DNA of 64,000 nt from positions 682,001-746,000 of the forward strand of contig CP075492.1 in NCBI GenBank assembly GCA_021613535.1, given 5' to 3'. The notes below the pieces were generated by a model. The model was not told the origin of the DNA. It searched no databases and saw only the letters and a program-made list of their open reading frames with translations. Below are positions 12,486 through 23,828 of this stretch, in pieces. Within the stretch, counting starts at the first letter, position 1, and each line of letters begins with the position of its first letter. This DNA comes from Adineta vaga. Lineage: Eukaryota; Rotifera. The translations under genes and the position numbers were made by a program.

Positions 12486-14453
12486 ATGGAATTTCTGAAA
12501 CAGTTTTATCACTTTGACCTACCGAAGGAGGGTAAAGTAATGGACCATTGTAAGCGCTGCAGTCGCAAGTATACTGATAAAATTGGTTCCACTGGAAATT
12601 TTCATAAACATCTGAAACGACGGCATAAGGAAGAATATATGCAAAGCCGTGGTCGTAATCCTATTAGCTCACATGATGAGGAACAGGAGAATATTGAATA
12701 TGAAAGTACTGATTACGATGCAAAGATTAATGAGTCGATAGCCACAAATTTAATAGTGAAATGTAACTTGCCTCCGTCCATGATTGAACAGGGTGGTTTT
12801 CGAAGATTCATGAACGTGATCGCGCATAAATGGAAACCATGTTCAGCACGTTACATCAAGGCCCAGATGATTCCATCTTTGTATGGGTCTGTTAAAGGAA
12901 AGGTTGACGCAATGCTCAATGAAATCGATCATCTTTCAGTTACCATCGATATTTGGTGTGACCGAAGAGCAAAGGCGTTCTTAGGAATTACTGGGCATTT
13001 TATCGATGTTGATTTCAAATCACATGCCGTTTTATTGAAATTTGTGCGACTGAAAGGACCACATACAGCTGAGAATATTCGAAATATCACAAAAGATATT
13101 CTAGAAGAACTGGGAATCAGTAGAAAAATCTATCGAATAATCACGGACAATGCACCAAATATGATTAAGGCATATAAATTCGGACTGGCAGTTAATGACG
13201 AGAGCGATCTAGAAAATCAGTCTCAGACTAGTGATACTTCCGAAAACTCTTCAGAGTACGGTATTATCGATGAATCTGATTCTGAAATGGAATGGACACT
13301 ACTTGATCCTATCGATGACAAAGCTGACGGATCAAATGGGGCTGAAGAGACAAACGTGCGACTCTCTTGCTTCGCACACAGTCTACAGTTAGCAATTCGA
13401 GATGGGTTGAACAAGATACCATATCTCTCTAAAACTTTGTCGAAATACAAACAGCTTTCAAAAAAGTCTCATAAGTCATCAAAAGTTGCTGATATCTTGG
13501 AGGGTGTCGATAAACGAATAAGTCGATCAAATAAAACACGATGGAGTTCTGAATATTTTCTTATTCAGTCAATTCTTCGGTTGGGAAAGAAAACCGTTGA
13601 TGATATTACTAATACTATCGGTGATGACACGCTTAGCTTTAACAATAGAGATTTCACCGTACTCGAGGAGGCTGTTGATGTGCTTGAGCCTTTTGCTGAT
13701 ATAACTACTGTTTGTCAATCTGAGACTACAGCTACCGTTGGTATGGTTGTGCCTGCAGTTGTGCATATAATATCTCATTTGAAACAAATGAAAGGCAAAG
13801 TGTCATTATTGAAAAAGTTGATAAGTCAGTTGGAACAGTCAATGAATACTCGTTTCGCTGGAATTGTGAAGCGACTATCTCTGCAACCAGTCCTTGATAG
13901 TGATCCGTTCAATGACCAGTTATATTTTGTTGCAACCTTATTAGATCCAAAATCCAAGTTTCGTTGGATGTACTTGATGGATTATACTCCATCAATGGAA
14001 TCTAAAATAAAGCATGCAATGATAAATTTAGTACTAGATGAATGTGAACGGAATCGTGCTCAACAGAAAGGCCAATCATCATCACAGCATTCTTTCTTGA
14101 GCGGCGATGAGGACTCAGGACAGTCCACTATAAACGTTAAAAAACGAAAGTTATTTGAATATGATGATAATGAAGGACCCGTTTCATTACATACAGGCGC
14201 TAGTCCTGCAGATGAATTGACAAACTATATTAACGATACGTCTCGCATTAATTCCCTTTTATCATGGAAAACTAGTGTCCCATCCTTACTAGCAGATATT
14301 GTCAAAAAGGTTTTTTCCGTCCAAGCATCATCTGTTCCAATTGAACGTGCCTTTAGTCAGTCTGGAATCGTCATGTCACCTAGAAGGACATCGATGGGAG
14401 ATGAACTCTTTCAGTCACTAGTGTTTCTACGAGTTAATCAGAACCTGTCATAG
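12486..14453 (+). CDS. hAT-family transposase, apparently intact
   Basis: A 655-aa, single-exon protein. An N-terminal BED-type zinc finger has C22-x2-C25 and H42-x4-H47 (CKRC … HKHLKRRH). The central RNase H-like region includes LSVTIDIWCD, with the first catalytic Asp likely here, and GITGHFIDVDF and RIITDNAPNM, containing the second. An acidic, Ser-rich insertion near residues 230-275 precedes SCFAHSLQLAIRDGL, typical of hAT elements. ATLLDPKSKF follows, and the C-terminal dimerisation motif is SSVPIERAFSQSGIV then RRTSMGDELFQSLVFLR. The enzyme would cut and paste this element and could act on related MITEs such as 9948-10337. No stop or frameshift is visible, so it may still be functional. 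It lies in the same orientation throughout the element, opposite to the host gene. Confidence 0.93.
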   Translation: MEFLKQFYHFDLPKEGKVMDHCKRCSRKYTDKIGSTGNFHKHLKRRHKEEYMQSRGRNPISSHDEEQENIEYESTDYDAKINESIATNLIVKCNLPPSMIEQGGFRRFMNVIAHKWKPCSARYIKAQMIPSLYGSVKGKVDAMLNEIDHLSVTIDIWCDRRAKAFLGITGHFIDVDFKSHAVLLKFVRLKGPHTAENIRNITKDILEELGISRKIYRIITDNAPNMIKAYKFGLAVNDESDLENQSQTSDTSENSSEYGIIDESDSEMEWTLLDPIDDKADGSNGAEETNVRLSCFAHSLQLAIRDGLNKIPYLSKTLSKYKQLSKKSHKSSKVADILEGVDKRISRSNKTRWSSEYFLIQSILRLGKKTVDDITNTIGDDTLSFNNRDFTVLEEAVDVLEPFADITTVCQSETTATVGMVVPAVVHIISHLKQMKGKVSLLKKLISQLEQSMNTRFAGIVKRLSLQPVLDSDPFNDQLYFVATLLDPKSKFRWMYLMDYTPSMESKIKHAMINLVLDECERNRAQQKGQSSSQHSFLSGDEDSGQSTINVKKRKLFEYDDNEGPVSLHTGASPADELTNYINDTSRINSLLSWKTSVPSLLADIVKKVFSVQASSVPIERAFSQSGIVMSPRRTSMGDELFQSLVFLRVNQNLS

Positions 14454-15156
14454 ATAGTTTTCAAATCTTCTCTTTTGTGGTTTCTCTGTATATTCAGTAA
14501 AATATGTTTTTGTAGTTCCTTCTCAATCACTCATTTTTTTTGGCGTTGTATATTTCTGTTTACGCATAATTTATAATCTAGAAGATGAAAATAACGAAAT
14601 TCTTTTGTTTCTAAAATTTGAGCTCTCGATATTTGACCATACCTAGTTCTAAAATCGGCAGAAAAGGTCAAAGACACATCAGTGGTCCTTCTAGCTTTGA
14701 ACTTTTATTTTTTTCCGCTTAGACGTCTTCAAAGGTTATTGAGTACATTGTAGGAAGCGACAAGACCGAGGTGAATTATCAAGAAAATAGTACTATCAGA
14801 CAATATTCTGGCAAAGATCTGTGCCACTGGAATAACGTCCGACCTCGGGTTGATAGACATGTTAGGGTAGAAATCCATGATAATATCTCACATATCCCTA
14901 GGCGGCTTTGGGGCGAGTCAAAAGATAGGCTCAAGATTGGGTAAATTCATATATCGTCAAGTCGATATTTTATTCGAGTACAAGTACTTTGCTCAAGTAC
15001 AAGTATTCTCTCAAAAGTACAAGTATTTCTACGTTGTACTTGAAAAGTACAGAAAGTACGAGTACATGTACTTGCGTCCCAGTTCTGGTTCGATGATATT
15101 AGACGAATAAAATCTTCATCCGCAGTGACAATCAACACTTTTGCTTGAGCAGACAT

Positions 15157-16379
15157 GTTATTTTTCTTCTAACAAACTGCGTTCTCTTTGCTACTATTAT
15201 AATTTCTCATATAAAATATCTATTTTGCAAAAACGAACGACGACGGTAAACGTGGACAATGTAAGGACGAAGAAATTAAAGATAAAAATAAGAAAAAGAA
15301 CGACATAAAGTAGTTTTATTAAAAGAAACAAGCAAAACGAAAGAAAACGAGAAAAATAAACACTCTTTACATGATGAATTAGTGCCTGCCTATGTTAACG
15401 TAGAAAATACGAATGCAATATAAGTATCTTATTTAGCTTCAGTTACACGTGTTAATGTAATGTATTGTAATCAAAGAAAAACGATGGTCAAAAAGAATTT
15501 TTGACGGAGCGAATATATTTCTCGACATTAAGTTTTACAATGTGTTTACAGAACATTAAATGATAAAAAAGATTTTAGTAACAAGTAAAAGAATTTGTTT
15601 CTTTAGTGAACAAGGAATTTGCAAATAGCCTTTGTCTAAATCAGAATGAGATAATGAATCCCTTTTAGATTTCTCACATGCAGAAGTGTCAGTGTTTTTC
15701 ATCCTCAGACCGAAAATATGAGCTATCATTTCCATTTCCGTAATGAAACGCGAACATGACATTCCTCTATTTTATGACTGATGGTAAATTCAGTAAAATG
15801 ATCATAATTCATCAAGAAAGATCTATGAGTCCTTGTCCTTCTAAGCTTTACTCGTCAGCGAACTAACAGTCCAAAAGCTGAGAACTACTTGGAATTGTTC
15901 TTTCGTGAAATTTCTTATATTAAATCATTTTTCTTATACGGAAAAATATCGTTTCTCGGTGAAAGCTCAGGTTTTATCATACCTCGGGGTGTACCCCATT
16001 CAGTAATCAGACTCAGTGAATGCTTCCGCAGAATTGTGGTATTAATGGAAACTGAGCTAGTTTCGAAGTACTCTTCACTCGAACGGCACATTTCTGCGAA
16101 TAGGATGTCAAAAGATTTCAACCTCGGATTCACATTGAAATACAAAAGCGAAGCTTAAACTATTGGAATTTGATTCTTTATTCTTTTTGGATCGAAATAA
16201 AGTCGAACGTTTCCAACTGAAATCCGAAATATTTATTTGAGAGGATATCATTTCACATACATGTTAATAATTAAGTATCTTATTCAGACACAACCATCAA
16301 CTTTGGGATAAAATAAGCTTCTTAAAAAAATCAAACTCGAAAAAGGATAAAAATAAAGTCATGTTGAAAATGTCGCTGA
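15157..16379. other. No gene recognised
   Basis: AT-rich and purine-rich sequence (runs of GAAA/AGAAA near 15260-15360). Overlapping frames on both strands at 15889-16158 have no recognisable domain. Confidence 0.4.
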
Positions 16380-16954
16380 TTATTCGACACGTTTGAACCA
16401 ACGATGAGCTTCTACCGAACCACATTTCATATCCTGTAACAAAAAGTATTGTAGAACATAAGAAGAAATCAAAACTTCACTCACAATCTGTTGTTGACCT
16501 TGATCATTGACATAACGAACTGCCACACATTGTTTTCCATCTTTGCCGTGCATTGTATGTTCCAATGCATTACCTTTGACACGCACAATTGTCTACAAAC
16601 ATCAAATCAACGAACAAAAGTAAACGAAATCGATAAACGAACTTTGACTTCGCGACCATCACTTGTTGTTTCATCGAATTCAACACCTGGTGTAAATTCG
16701 ACCGTTTTTGTTTTCAGTGTGCTTTCAGATCGAATTGCCCATTTACCACCATTCTCAGTTATAACAAGGCGACGTTTCATACTTTTCACTGCCATTCGCT
16801 TAGTCATTCCAACGCCGAGTTCTTTCAGAAATTCATCCATGTTTTCATCGTTGATCTAATTTAAGAGAAAAAAACAAGGAAAGATGAACGAGATAAGTAA
16901 CAAACAACTGACTTGATCCCATGTTCCTTTGAGTGCTTCGACACCTTTGGACAT
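16380..16954 (-). CDS. Fatty-acid-binding protein (FABP/lipocalin family), 4 exons
   Basis: Complete minus-strand gene: exons 16913-16954, 16643-16855, 16485-16592 and 16380-16433 give 138 aa in one frame. The protein opens MSKGVEALKGTWDQ, where the G-x-W is the FABP start signature. It continues with FLKELGVGMTKRMAVKS, the β-strand repeats TENGGKWAIRSES and VEFTPGVEFDETTSDGREVK, and ends AHRWFKRVE, a variant of the conserved R-x-Y-x-R lipid-carboxylate site. The length fits the family (about 130-140 aa). Four exons with introns after residues about 14, 85 and 121 resemble the conserved FABP gene structure. It likely carries fatty acids or retinoids in the cytosol. Introns are 51-59 nt; the intron 2 donor is GTTCGT. 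It appears intact. Confidence 0.93.
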
Positions 16955-17646
16955 CTTTTGTGTTTTGGCTGATTGGTTTGAAAGAAGAGAAATCTGTTGT
17001 AGATGAGATTGTTCGACAATGCATAACAAAGTGTTGCAATCGAAGGGTTTATATAGAAAATCTGCCAACCTCGAGGAATCGTGGGCAGAAAGTACGTTTC
17101 TATGAAGTTATTCATCGGGAATTGTAGTAATAATAAAAACAACCGCCAACGCTATGCCAAAAGTGCGACGAAAGTACGTTCCTGTCGAGGACAACTGACA
17201 GGAAGAGAAAATATTCACTGCGAGCAAAAGTTCGCAAAAGTATTTTGGTGTGACATGCAACAGAATGGAGTAAATATAGAAGAAAAAGCGATGATTGTTC
17301 TTTCTCATGATTATCGAATCACATCTTAGTACATTTTTGCTTTCTTGAGGGTAAGGGTGAGGGTGTAATTGGAGATAAGAAATATAAATCCACATTTACG
17401 TTCTTAAATCCTGGTCTAATGGTATAGACTGTTTTTTTTTCAATACAATTTTCAGAAGACAACTCATCACTTTTTATAGACTTGTTAATAGCACCCATTT
17501 TGAAATTTCCTCATGCTATAGTCATCTGATCGAACAGATCAGAAGTTGAAAAGTGGAGTATACAAAACTTCTGACATTTATTTAAAAGAATATTAGTAGT
17601 TCTGCAAAAGCCAGTACAGATTGCAAGATCAAGTGTACTATCACGA
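16955..17646. other. Upstream region of FABP gene; diverged telomere-type half-repeat
   Basis: No gene recognised. This contains the FABP 5' flank. At 17343-17370 the sequence CTTGAGGGTAAGGGTGAGGG matches the outer end of the telomere-type foldbacks elsewhere in the window, but no inverted partner follows. Confidence 0.45.
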
Positions 17647-18089
17647 TTGAAATCGCCAATAGCAATCGTAATTGGACTTTCTTATATTGATGATATTATT
17701 TATCTTACACATTTAACGATCGAATATTTCTCTTATGATAATGATTGTCTTGAAATGATATTTAAACCAACACCAAATTTAACAGATTTGAAGATAAATA
17801 TGTTTTATGATAATAATATTATTCGTGCTTCTCTATGGAAAATCTAATCCGTTCATATTTACATCCTTTAAACAATTTTCAATTCGTATTTTCTTACGTT
17901 GGTAATATAGAACACTGCCATATGAAAATGTGTTTTGAAGAATTTGACGAGAAATTTTGGGTCGAAGAACATCATTGGTATACGGAATATATAATATCAA
18001 ACACCTCAGCAAAGATCTATACAATTCCACATATTTCAAACACGTACAGACTTGACAAACATGCTTATATATATTGTAATATATTGTAA
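17647..18089 (+). pseudogene. F-box-associated leucine-rich protein fragment (rotifer family), frameshifted
   Basis: Two overlapping frames together give the C-terminal half of a protein type common in bdelloid genomes. The first (to about 17845) contains YLTHLTIEYFSYDND and PTPNLTDLKIN. The second (from about 17835) continues NLIRSYLHPLNNFQF, CFEEFDEKFWVEEHHW and YTIPHISNTYRLD. A frameshift near 17835 separates them, and no N-terminal F-box or upstream exon is present. It is therefore a decayed partial copy. The family assignment rests on recognition of this characteristic tail. Its function is unknown; F-box proteins generally select substrates for ubiquitylation. Confidence 0.6.
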
Positions 18090-18176
18090 TTTATCGATAA
18101 ATGATATTGATAAATACCATAAAATAACTAATTTAATTATTGATATTGATACATTAGGGAAGCAAATATATCCTTA

Positions 18177-18200
18177 CTAGCGGAGGTACCCGCTGCAAGT
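18177..18200 (-). other. Helitron 3' terminal hairpin and CTAG end
   Basis: On the plus strand, AGCGG and CCGCT flank AGGTAC, forming a five-pair stem. The element end is taken as CTAG at 18177-18180. In most Helitrons the hairpin is about 10 nt from the end; here it nearly abuts it, so the exact terminus is uncertain. Confidence 0.5.
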
Positions 18201-18393
18201 CCGAATAATGGAATAGTATAAGCTTGAAGGATGAGAATATAATAACCTTAACATAATATATATGTAATGGAACTGTGATGTTATAAATTTAGCTAGGACC
18301 TTCCTACTTTCGGCTTTGATATTCAATATCTGAGATTTGTTTTAGATATTTTTTATTTATTAACTTCTTTCAATTTAAAAGTGGGATAGTTTT

Positions 18394-21300
18394 TTATTCT
18401 AAAGCCTTCGGGTATACAACGTTTTTCGTTTTGCCATCAGGAGCAAACAGATATAAGTTTTTTCCAGTTCCTACTCTTGAACATACCACGTAAAGTTGGC
18501 CATGAGAAAAGCAAGGAGTTTCTAAATTGACACCAGCAACTTTAAGTGATTGCCCTTAGGACTTATTGATTGACATCGCGAAGGCAAGGCGTACTGGAAA
18601 CTGGAGTCGCCTAAATTGAAATGGCATATCAGAAGGAAGGAGAGGTATTCGCGGTATGCATACATCCTCACCTTTTGCACAACCTGTCATGATCGTTGCT
18701 TCTATTATGTGAGACATTAGAGTTTTGACACATAGTCTTGTACCATTACATAATCTTGGCGCATCCGAATTTCTCAAAAGCATAATAGAAGAGCCAATTT
18801 TCAGATGCAAGTTATGCAGTGGCATTCCAGAAGGTTCAAGTGAATTAAGAAATTCAGTCGGATACTGCACTGCCGCGTCCACATCCGTAACTGTATCAAC
18901 TGACTTATATGATTTCGTTTCTCCAGGAAGTTCTTTCTGAATTTGTAGATTGATGGCATTCACGTTCACGTTTTTGGGAGCCAGAATAGCACGTTCACAT
19001 AACCATTTATGATCCTTGAAATGAGTTTGTATGTTGGGAAACACACTATTCTTGAGTTCTTCAACCGATCCTACGATGTTACAAAAGTTGTCAGGAATAC
19101 TAATGAGTCCATTGACTGGATCTGCTCGTATTTTTCTGTTTCCGATCGCAAGCAGCTGCTCGGCAAACTGACCGGCAGACACGTCACCTTGTAAATGAAC
19201 TCTCATGTTGGTACTGAGTGTTAATGGTTTAACATGTATCCAGAGAGCTGAAGATTTCAAGCAAGCCTTAAGCTCATCAGCCATTGTACCCTTTTGAATA
19301 ACGGGCAATGTTTGCCTAAAATCTCCAGCAAGTAGTACAACTACTCCACCCATAGTTTTTCCATTGCCACGAAGATCTTGTAACGTTTCATTTAAGGCTT
19401 CTAATGAGCACATGTGCGCCATTGTACACTCGTCCCATACAATAAGTTCACATACTTCTAGAATCTTTGCTGCTCCAGTTCCTTTTTGAATACTACAGAC
19501 ATGTTTTTGATTCTGCATAAATTTGAAAGGCAGTTTGAATGTTGAGTGAGCAGTACGATCCCCTTGAAGCAGCATAGCAGCAATGCCTGAAGAAGCCACT
19601 GCAATCGTAATTTTTGATTCTTTGCGAATTTTAGCCAGGAATAAATTAATGACAAATGTCTTTCCAGTTCCACCTGGCGCATCAAGAAATATTATTCCAC
19701 ACGCTTTTTTATTGATCTGACCCAAAATACCGTTGTATGCAGCTCTTTGATCTAGTACTAACAATGGTTCATTTGCTGCTACATAGGCATCGAACTCTTT
19801 CACATCATAACTTGTTTCTCTGAGCATTTCGCTGCTCAATCTATCACCAAGGTTTCGTTGAGGAGTGGGAAGGCCAGATTCCTTAAGCTTTTTGCCACCC
19901 ATCTGTAGAACTTTATCTTCGACAATTATAAGCACTTGATTGAACATATCAGGTGTGTAATTTAAGTTCATTCCAGGATTTCTTCTGCGCGCTTCTCTAA
20001 GAATGTCTTCGGTTAAACTTTCTTTGTACGACTCCCACAATTGCGCTGGATTGGAGGGTCCACAGATGGCTAGTATGAGTGCAAATAGATTTCTCAATCT
20101 TAGTGGTGATTGAGCTGCAGCTGCTTCCGACATTGTGGCATCCCATTGCTGGTCATCTTCCAATAATCCCTATAATTGACATGCCTCACGAAATGTCGCA
20201 CAGACTCGACCATTTACAGTCCGTAGAGCTTCAAATGAAGTAGGACCTCTGACCGTATGAAGTAAGAGTCGTAGAAAAAAGCATTCGAAGTTATTGGGAT
20301 GTACAGTGTAGACACGACCGAAGGCCTCTGATTCCCTTATAGTCGGATGGTCATCCACAGCATTTCCTTGAACACGCCGCTTAAAAAATTTTCCGGATGC
20401 ATCCCATGTGTAATATTTTGGAACATCACAGTACAGCAGCGTTTTGGCGAAGCCATCTTTCTGACATAGTAAGAAAAACGCCGTCAGTGTTGTTCTTGGT
20501 GGTTCTTTAACTTTCTCAAGAACATTATCTTCCGTAAAATAGACCCGTTGACCATTTTCCAAATGTACGGCTAAATGAACTACCGTGGGATATCTTTCAT
20601 GATTTGGAAAATCCAGAATTCGCCAGACTGCCTCGTTACTGCTTATGTATCTCCCCAACTGGTATTGCTTAATTTCATCAACTGCTGTCCCATCCTTGTT
20701 CAGACCAAATACTGCCTGATCACTACCCTTGTTGACATATTTGCAGATATATTTGATCGATTTCACCGAATTGCAATATTCTACATTTATATGAGCTTGA
20801 AAGATCCGGCAGAGTAATAGGCAATATGGCACAACCCATTTATTATCTATTTCAATGTCTTGTTTGGAATTGTTAATTTTCATTTTAATTGTGGCTTTGA
20901 TACCATCATCTTCTGGACTTCGTCTTCTATATAATGGATACCCATCGTCACCGGTTTCTGTATTTTGCAAAAGCTGTCTTGGGTATCCTTTCGTGCACTT
21001 TTTTGTATCTTTGTCCATACAGATAGAATTCGGATTGACGTTACCACAGGGACCATGGAGCATCGTTTTGATGATTATTGCAAAGAGGCGCGGATCTTGT
21101 TGAGGATCAGGTAGTTCTGCACTGATGACACTATCTATTTGATCCGATTTAATCTTGTTCTTTAGCCATATCAAAATATGTGCATGTGGTAGGCCTCTCT
21201 TTTGCCATTCAATAGAATACATCCAGCATCTTGTTGGACCGAACACATGGCTTTGGCAACAATATTCATCAGTTTTGTGAGCTTTTGTCTGAACACTCTC

Positions 21301-22631
21301 GCTATTAAATCATGACGATCGGAAGCATCTTGACCAAACAGCAACTCTTCTTGAATATCTTCCCGCTTAGGATTGCATGTGAATGTCACAAAAAGATCGG
21401 GTCTTCCGTGGTTTCTCGCGTAGGTCATAGCATCTTGTGTATACTCGTGCATGTGGCGTGGGCTTCCGGTAAAAGTGGATGGTAAAATCACTAATTGGCC
21501 AACATTGCTTGCCTTTCCATCATTAGCTATGGCATCCTTCAGATGAATGTATTCATCCACTCTCAATGGTGTCTGATGGTGACGTAGGTAAGATAATCGT
21601 TCACTTTCGATCTTAGCGCACATGTCAACCAAAAACTGTTGAAATAGACGTCGACAGCGTAAGATGTGATTGACAGATCCAAATCGTATCATAATTCTGT
21701 AAGCATAGAAGTCCATGGCCGATACTGTTTTCTTCTCAACAGGCAATCCTGTTTCGGGATCAGTCTGTGCGATGGCGATATCATAACCATCTTCTCCTTC
21801 CCAAAATATCAGAGGGTATTGCAAGGCGTCATAAGCTCTGTGTATCTCAGACACTCTTTTTAACTGACCGTTTTGCTTCTCGAGGACAATATCTCGGTTT
21901 CCAAATGTGTTGTCAACTATCACGGCGGCCACATCATTTGTCGTCGGTGCATTGAAGCGTCGTGCATGCTCTCCGACAGGTGTCTTGTCTGCTCGAATAA
22001 CCACCGTGCGTTGATCCTTAGTCATTGCCTGAAGGGCAGTCTTGAAAGACCGCACATAAGCATTGTTTTCATGAAGCATTTGCTGCAGTTTCTTGACGAT
22101 ATCGGGGAGTAAATCAGGTAGAACTCTGCAACGTTGTTGTACTTCTTTTCTATCGTCACCCATGAAGTAAATTTGAAGAAACTGATGTTCTTGGTCTGGG
22201 AGTGGCAACAGAGATCCTATGCGATGGTATACTTGACCCTGAACTCTAAAGGTTGGATTGAAACCTGGCACAGTCTCTTTCTTTGACGCTCCAAAAGATG
22301 TCATTTGAAAACAGGAATTGTATTTCCTAATGTTATCCAGGAACTTAGTCGATTTAGTCGTTTTTCCTGACATTAGTGATTCCAATGGTTCAGGAGGAGG
22401 TTGAAGTTCATCTAACTTAACCTTACCGTTCGAGCAGCACATGGCCGGTGCTTTCTCCAGGCCACTTCGTCTCTGTTCTGGTGTTTCAGCTGCTCTTGCA
22501 ATTGTTTGTCTCCTACGTTGATCATCAAGTCGATTGCTTGTCTGTTCTGGAGATTCAGCTGCTCTTGCGGCCCCCATTCTTCTTGAAGCTGATGTACTTC
22601 TTCCCAAAGAGGTTCTTTTCTTTACTGGCAT
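18394..22631 (-). pseudogene. Helitron RepHel protein (HUH nuclease + PIF1-like helicase), three lesions
   Basis: Conceptually about 1400 aa. The N-terminus (from 22631) has ARAAE-type repeats, then the Helitron-like N domain (LFVTFTCNPKREDIQEEL, DLIARVFRQKL). The Rep nuclease follows with the HUH motif in QKRGLPHAHILIW and the catalytic tyrosines in YICKYVNKG. The PIF1-like helicase has Walker A GGTGKT, Walker B DECTM, then GDFRQTLPV, STNMRV and LLRN, and its last motif (YVVCSRVGTGKN) ends at a stop at 18394. Lesions: a frameshift near 21245 between the N domain and the HUH motif; an in-frame TAG at 20170 between Rep and helicase; and a TAA at 18556 where the family has Gln (INKSQGQ-type motif, CAA to TAA). 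Such proteins nick and unwind single-stranded element DNA in the nucleus. This copy is probably inactive. Confidence 0.9.
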
Positions 22632-23617
22632 TAGGTAATCTTTTTAATCTAAATATGATAAATAGACAGTAATTCAAAAGGGACACATCTCACTACTTAC
22701 CTTTTCAAATGATTTTTGGTATGATGATCGAAGAATATTTGGTAATCTGTAAGTTTATAATGTTTGTAAATACACTGATTTCACACTTACTTGCTTTTCG
22801 ACAATTAAGTTGAGTGATAGAATAGGATAGAATATCTATATCGACTTTAATATGTATTGATAGACAGTAGAAAAAACGATCTGTTTATATAGATGAAAAG
22901 CGCTGGAGATTTCGCAGCACCGTCTTGTATCATGACATGAACATTTCAATGACGATACATGACGTATGAGAAAGAATGTTATACGTCATATCATATACAA
23001 TAATACATTACACAGGGAACAATTCAGATTCATTCAAGAGAGAATGTGCAATAGATAATTATCCAATATAGCCATACTTCATTCGTATATTCCGATCATT
23101 CATATCTCATGTTTTATGAGTCAAGAAAAACAAAGAAAAATGCACAAAAATTTATCGTACATCAGAAAAAATGAATATATCATAGTTATCGATACATAGA
23201 AAGATCAATACACATTATTATTTAAGTATTATAAAGATTATATATTATATTTAGATTATAGATATAGATAAAAGAACCTTTGATTTTCATACATATTGCG
23301 AAAAAAATAGCATTAAATAAACAAAAGCTCACAGAACTTCAATATTTTATGTAATTTTCTGCAAAAATCATGACAATTTCAATTCATTACGACTTCAATG
23401 AGATTTTCTCCAAATAAAATATAAGTTATATAGAAAGAACATATAGATGATTCATGAGCGCTCAGACGGCCTTCGGCCGCCTTCGCTATTAATGTTTCCA
23501 AAATTTTGAGATGCTGAAATCCGATTGGTCGGTTTTATAGGTGACTTGTAGCAAGTGTAGGACTGCTATACATAAGTAGAAGGTGTTAGTTGTTGTCTGT
23601 GAGCGGTCAGACGGCAT
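22632..23617. other. Helitron upstream flank; GC-rich hairpin
   Basis: No coding region. On the minus strand a possible 5'-UTR intron of the Helitron runs from GTAAGT near 22699 to TTTAG near 22649. At about 23466-23478 the perfect hairpin CGGCCTTCGGCCG stands out in AT-rich DNA. The phrase GAGCGSTCAGACGGC occurs at 23457 and again at about 23601. Confidence 0.4.
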
Positions 23618-23713
23618 CTGAGGGTGTGGGTGTGGGTGAGGGTGGGTGGGTGTAGGTTTACGTAAAGAGATTACGCACCCACTCTCAAACTCACCCACAC
23701 CGACACACTCAAG
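23618..23713. repeat. Telomere-type foldback element, copy A
   Basis: A TGTGGG/TGAGGG-rich strand (from 23619) is followed by a centre containing TTTACGTAAAGAGATTACG and then by the complementary CACCCACTC… strand, ending ACACACTCAAG. The outer end CTCAAG matches the CTTGAG end of other copies in this window. The core from GGTGGGTGTAGG to CTCACCCACAC is shared almost base for base with copy B. Confidence 0.75.
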
Positions 23714-23790
23714 ATGGTCCCCTGAGACATATCTAGGCACATTGGTCTCGGGATACAGGTTTTGTCCATTTTGAGACCTTGTTCAGACAG

Positions 23791-23828
23791 ATTTAGTTAA
23801 CAAACGGTGATTTAGTTAACAAACGGTG
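23791..23828. repeat. Two tandem copies of a 19-mer
   Basis: ATTTAGTTAACAAACGGTG occurs twice head to tail, and the second copy directly abuts telomere-type foldback copy B. This may be a trace of a duplication or insertion event. Confidence 0.9.

Larger units (their letters stand above)
11857..15087 (+). mobile_element. Complete hAT transposon (3.2 kb)
   Basis: The left end reads CAGAGGTAGGATAAGTACAC and the right end, read inward, CAGAACTGGGACGCAAGTAC. These are imperfect TIRs of hAT style. Just inside both ends lie GTAC-rich tracts (about 11870-12000 and 14978-15075). Further in, an 85-bp subterminal inverted repeat (12040-12125 against 14667-14745) contains CTCAATAACCTTTGAAGA and GCTAGAAGGACCACT. 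The 8-bp flanks GTTCACAA and GTTCGATG agree only in their first four bases, so the target duplication is unclear. The element sits within an RPA1-like gene. Confidence 0.8.
10897..15156 (-). pseudogene. RPA1-like OB-fold/zinc-ribbon ssDNA-binding gene, split by a hAT transposon
   Basis: The minus-strand exons I can follow are 11670-11856 (interrupted at its 5' side), 11412-11619 and 10897-11347, joined by a 50-nt intron (donor GTAAGT) and a 64-nt intron (donor GTAAAT). The middle exon encodes an OB-fold-like strand pattern (RAIIIADTTSS… then VKLAKVKIF). The last exon has a zinc ribbon, C-P-K-C … C-K-R-C, followed by β-strands, the arrangement of the RPA70 DBD-C domain. RPA1-type proteins bind single-stranded DNA in replication and repair. 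The segment from 11857 to 15087 is a hAT element. Beyond it, 15088-15156 reads MSAQAKVLIVTADEDFIRL, a plausible 5' end of the same gene. The two sides do not join in one frame, so this copy is probably dead. Confidence 0.6.
18177..22631 (-). mobile_element. Helitron (rolling-circle transposon), decayed
   Basis: It contains the Rep/helicase frame described below. The likely 3' end (minus orientation) is a short GC-rich hairpin, GCGGGTACCTCCGC, immediately followed by TAG, so the element would end CTAG with a T next (18176-18200). This fits the Helitron rule of a hairpin near a CTRR end inserted before T. The 5' TC end lies somewhere to the right of 22631 and I could not place it. Confidence 0.75.

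Noticed and set aside
16491-17329. Plus-strand open frames over the FABP gene.
   Set aside because: They are antisense shadows of the FABP exons and introns.
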